64,000 nt of DNA from Poecilobothrus nobilitatus (Eukaryota; Arthropoda; Insecta; Diptera; Dolichopodidae), in the NCBI GenBank assembly GCA_947095535.1, contig OX352774.1, positions 112,223,996-112,287,995 of the forward strand. The letters run 5' to 3'. How positions within the stretch are numbered: the stretch's first letter is position 1; each line of letters opens with the position of its first letter. Below the pieces are notes generated by a model, which did not search any database, had not been told where the DNA came from, and saw only the letters and a list, made by a program, of their open reading frames with translations. The position numbers were made by a program, and so were the translations under genes. Positions 61,197 through 64,000 of this stretch are shown piece by piece.

Positions 61197-61877
61197 TATA
61201 CCCGTATGAACCAAGGGTATAATAAATTTGCCATTACGTTTGTGACACCTTAAAGGAGTCGAGCTAGATATAGTGTCAAAGGTATGAATCGGCTCAGAAT
61301 CGAATTCTGAGTCGATTAAGCCATGTACGTCCGTTCGTCCGCACGATAACTCAAAAAATAAAGGAGCTAGGCGGCTGAATTTTTTTTTACGTCACTTTTG
61401 CAAAATTGTTAGTTTTGATATTTAAATCCAACATTTTCGGTCGGCGGGTTCGAGTAGCTGCCATACAACTTCCATCTTTATATAGAAATAATTCAGTATC
61501 AATTCAAGCAAGGTTTCTGAAATTTTGCAAATGATGATCAAGTTTTATGGCAACAACTTCTGTAAAATTTGGTTGTGGTGGTGCGGCGGGTTTGGGTAGC
61601 TGCCATACAACTTCTCCGTTTAAATGAGAATAACTCAGTGTTTATTGAAGCTAGGAATCTGAAATTTAGTAAAGAGGTGTCGAGTTACATGCCAACAACT
61701 TCTGTAAAATTTGGTTTGTCTAGAGCAGCCGGTTCAGGCTTCTTGCACCTCTTGGAACCTAATGAAGCTAGGAGTCTGAAATCTTGCTAATGATGATCAA
61801 GTTTTATGGCAACAACTTTTGCAAAATTTGGTTGTGCTGGTGCAACAGGTTCGGGTAGCTGCCATACAACTTCTCTT
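61197..61877 (+). mobile_element. Helentron-type element, family B, interrupted copy
   Basis: It begins TATACCCGTATGAACCAAGG with AGGGTATA closing the hairpin. AACACCTT-type conserved sequence, the palindrome at 61293-61311, and GTCCGTTCGTCCGCACG (61328-61344) follow. Three to four ~125-142-bp tandem units then run from about 61440 to 61875, marked by GGTAGCTGCCATACAACTTC at 61455, 61597 and 61856. The element stops abruptly where a family A 5' hairpin begins at 61878. Its own 3' end (GAGTTGACACAGTCTACTC) is not found before the window end. The ORF at 61569-61790 is part of the tandem units and is not a gene. Confidence 0.8.
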
Positions 61878-62727
61878 TATACCCGTACGATAGGATCGGG
61901 TATAATAAAATTACTCCTCCGTTTGTAACACCTCGAAATAAGCGAGCTAGATATACATTCAAAGGTATGGATCGGATCAGAAAAAAATTCTAAGACTTTT
62001 GAGCCATGTCCGTCCGTCCGTCAGCACGCTAACTCAAAAACTAAGAAAGCTACAATCTTGAAATTTACACAAAATATTCTGGGAGTAATTTGTAGGTTCC
62101 CTATTTTTTTTGGTTGAGTTTGGACCAAAACATAGGGTAGCTCTCGAACACCTAACTTTTAGATCCCCATATTTTTTTTGAAATAGAGCTATGAAATTTT
62201 AACTGCTGATAGATCTCACAAAAATATTAATTTTATTTTTAATAACTTTTTTTTGTAGCCCCACCCGTTATGGAGCTACAGCTCCTCAAAGCTCTAAAAA
62301 GCTCTAAGTTCAAAAAAGCTCTATATTTAAATTGTTATAGCACAAGTTGTATAAAGTATATCTTCATTTTGAAAATGCTAAACGATTACTACTTTCAGTA
62401 GCTTTAAAAATATATATGCAATAAATATATATTTGTTGCATACGGTGTCTTAATTTACCGTTATGCGAAACTAAAATTTTGCAAAATTTTTTAACCCTTC
62501 TATCTTAGTTGGAAACTTTGACAGAAGTTAGATCTTTGAAAATAAGTATGAGTCATTTCAGAACTTTTCTTTGTATCACCCCCCGTTTAGGAGCTGTAAG
62601 GGGTCAAAAACTGAAAATTTCCTATTTTTAAACACCTGTAACTTGAACACCTGCTAAAATTTTTTTGAAGTAATACACAAAAATTGAAGAATCAATATTA
62701 TACTCTTATTTCCGTTAACAACTTTAT
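61878..62727 (+). mobile_element. Helentron-type element, family A, copy 3 (3' part missing)
   Basis: The copy starts with TATACCCGTACGATAGGATC and runs collinear with copies 1 and 2: the GTCC tract with only 3 units, then the TTGGTTGAGTTTGGACC and GCCCCACCCGTTATGGAGC blocks. It stops after TTATTTCCGTTAACAACTTT, about halfway along the element, where another family A 5' end begins. It carries a small local duplication around AAAGCTCTAAAAAGCTCTAA not present in copy 4. Confidence 0.85.
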
Positions 62728-64000
62728 TATACCCGTACGATAGGATTGGGTATAATAAAATTACTCCTCCGTTTGTAACACCTCGAAATAAGCGAGCTAG
62801 ATATACCTTCAAATGTATGGATCGGATAAGAAAAAAATTCTAAGACTTTTGAGCCATGTCCGTCCGTCCGTCAGCACGCTAACTCAAAAACTAAGAAAAC
62901 TAGAATCTTGAAATTTACACAAAATATTTTAGGAGTAATTTGTAGGTTCCCTATTTTTTTTGGTTGAGTTTGGACCAAACCTTAGGGTAGCTCTCAAACA
63001 CCTAACTTTTAGATCCCCACATTTTTTTTGAAATAGAGCTATGAAATTTTAACTGCTGATAGAACATACAAAAATATTAATTTTATTTTTAATAACTTTT
63101 TTTTGTAGCCCCACCCGTTATGGAGCTACAGCTCCCCAAAGGTTCAAAAAAGCTCTATATTTAAATTGTTATAGCACAAGTTGTATAAAGTATATCTTCA
63201 TTTTGAAAACGCCAAACGATTACTACTTTTATAAGCTTTAAAAGTATATATACAATAAATATATATTTGTGGCATACGGTGTCTTAATTTACCGTTATGT
63301 AAAACTCAAATTTTGCAAAATACTTCAACCCTTCTATCTTCTAAACCGTTTAAGTTGGAAACTTGAAATTTTGACAGAAGTTAGATCTTTGAAAATAAGT
63401 ATGAGTCATTTCAGAAATTTTTTTTGTATCACCCCCTGTTTAGGAGCTGTAAGGGGGCAAAAACTGAAAATTTCCTATTTTTAAACACCTGTAACTTGAA
63501 TACCTGTTAAAATTTTTTTCAAGTAATACACAAAAATTAAAGCTTTAAGATTATACTCTTATTTCTGTTAATAACTTTTTTTAATAATATAGGGTTACTT
63601 TATAATTGACGAAAGTGTTACTTGATTTTTTCAAACTTTCTAACAAATTTCTTCAACGAATTTTTTCCATTTTGTTTTACTCGACAATTTGAAATTGTTG
63701 AGGATATAATGCGTAGTACATAAAAATGTAAATAAATAAACAACATAACGGTTGCTTGAAGAATTTTTATTTATATGATATTGTTATCCATATATACTTA
63801 TATAATATCATGTTCGCTAGTGAATGAATGATAAGAGTATATATGTATATTATATAGCGCCGTACATATACCGTACATTTACATACATATATGTATTTTA
63901 TTGTACTTATAAGAAATTATTCTGTCAATGGAATATTTAGATGTAATATAATATAATATTTAAAATTATATTTATATAAATGTACTAAGTAAATTTAATA
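62728..64000 (+). mobile_element. Helentron-type element, family A, copy 4 (cut by window edge)
   Basis: The 5' hairpin TATACCCGTACGATAGGATT follows directly on copy 3. The sequence is collinear with copies 1 and 2 for 1.27 kb, through AACGGTTGCTTGAAGAATTT and the TCATTCACTAGTGAA-type region, and continues beyond 64000. About 320 bp of the full element would lie outside the window, including the subterminal repeat and 3' hairpin. The ORF at 63269-63484 is element sequence, not a gene. Confidence 0.85.

Noticed and set aside
61569..61790. 73-residue ORF in the 61-kb region
   Set aside because: It is part of the tandem units of a Helentron-type family B element that is non-coding in its other copies.

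Overview
The window looks like transposon-rich, non-coding nuclear DNA from an insect, most likely a fly. It is very AT-rich throughout and full of homopolymer and TA runs. I found no convincing host protein-coding gene, no rRNA, no canonical tRNA, no CRISPR array and no bacterial operon structure. The fly assignment rests mainly on one abundant element group. Its copies start with a TATACCC hairpin, carry a GTCC-type microsatellite near that end, and finish with a subterminal inverted repeat followed by a short hairpin. This is the architecture of DINE-1/mini-me (Helentron-associated) elements of Diptera. The species cannot be named from the sequence alone.

Layout. 0.56-2.23 kb: a Helentron-type element (family B) with a ~130-bp central tandem repeat. 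2.2-12.9 kb: AT-rich DNA with only simple repeats. 12.9-13.6 kb: an old family A fragment and a tRNA-derived SINE (family A). 15.5-16.1 kb: a short family B element. 18.5-19.1 kb: a second tRNA-type SINE (family B) in reverse, then an RTE-type LINE remnant at 19.9-20.2 kb. 22.2 and 24.2 kb: two more SINE-A copies. 25.1-27.4 kb: a family C Helentron-type element with about twelve ~147-bp tandem units. 28.0-28.4 kb: SINE-B plus a family B end. 30.0-31.3 kb: a decayed transposon-type ORF next to a 358-bp inverted-repeat element. 31.6-33.7 kb: a family B 3' end, a foldback-like element and a pogo-type MITE. 33.9-37.2 kb: two near-identical ~1.6-kb family A copies in direct orientation. 37.6, 40.2 and 41.7 kb: SINEs. 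47.5-48.3 kb: LINE reverse-transcriptase remnant. 51.0-51.7 kb: a second foldback-like element related to the one at 31.8 kb. 52.1, 54.0 and 57.2 kb: LINE fragments. 59.5-60.2 kb: a 5'-inverted RTE LINE insertion with a 13-bp target-site duplication. 61.2-64.0 kb: three Helentron-type 5' ends in a row, the last cut by the window edge.

The elements show how mobile DNA makes new repeats here. Three Helentron-type families carry different central minisatellites of about 130, 140 and 147 bp. A GTCC tract varies from 3 to 8 units between copies of one family. SINE-B encloses expanding TAA tracts. Two foldback-like elements share an 80-90 bp repeat unit. The reverse-transcriptase ORFs are fragments, so the non-autonomous elements probably depend on full-length partners elsewhere in the genome. 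Boundaries and relationships were read by eye; no alignment or database search was run.
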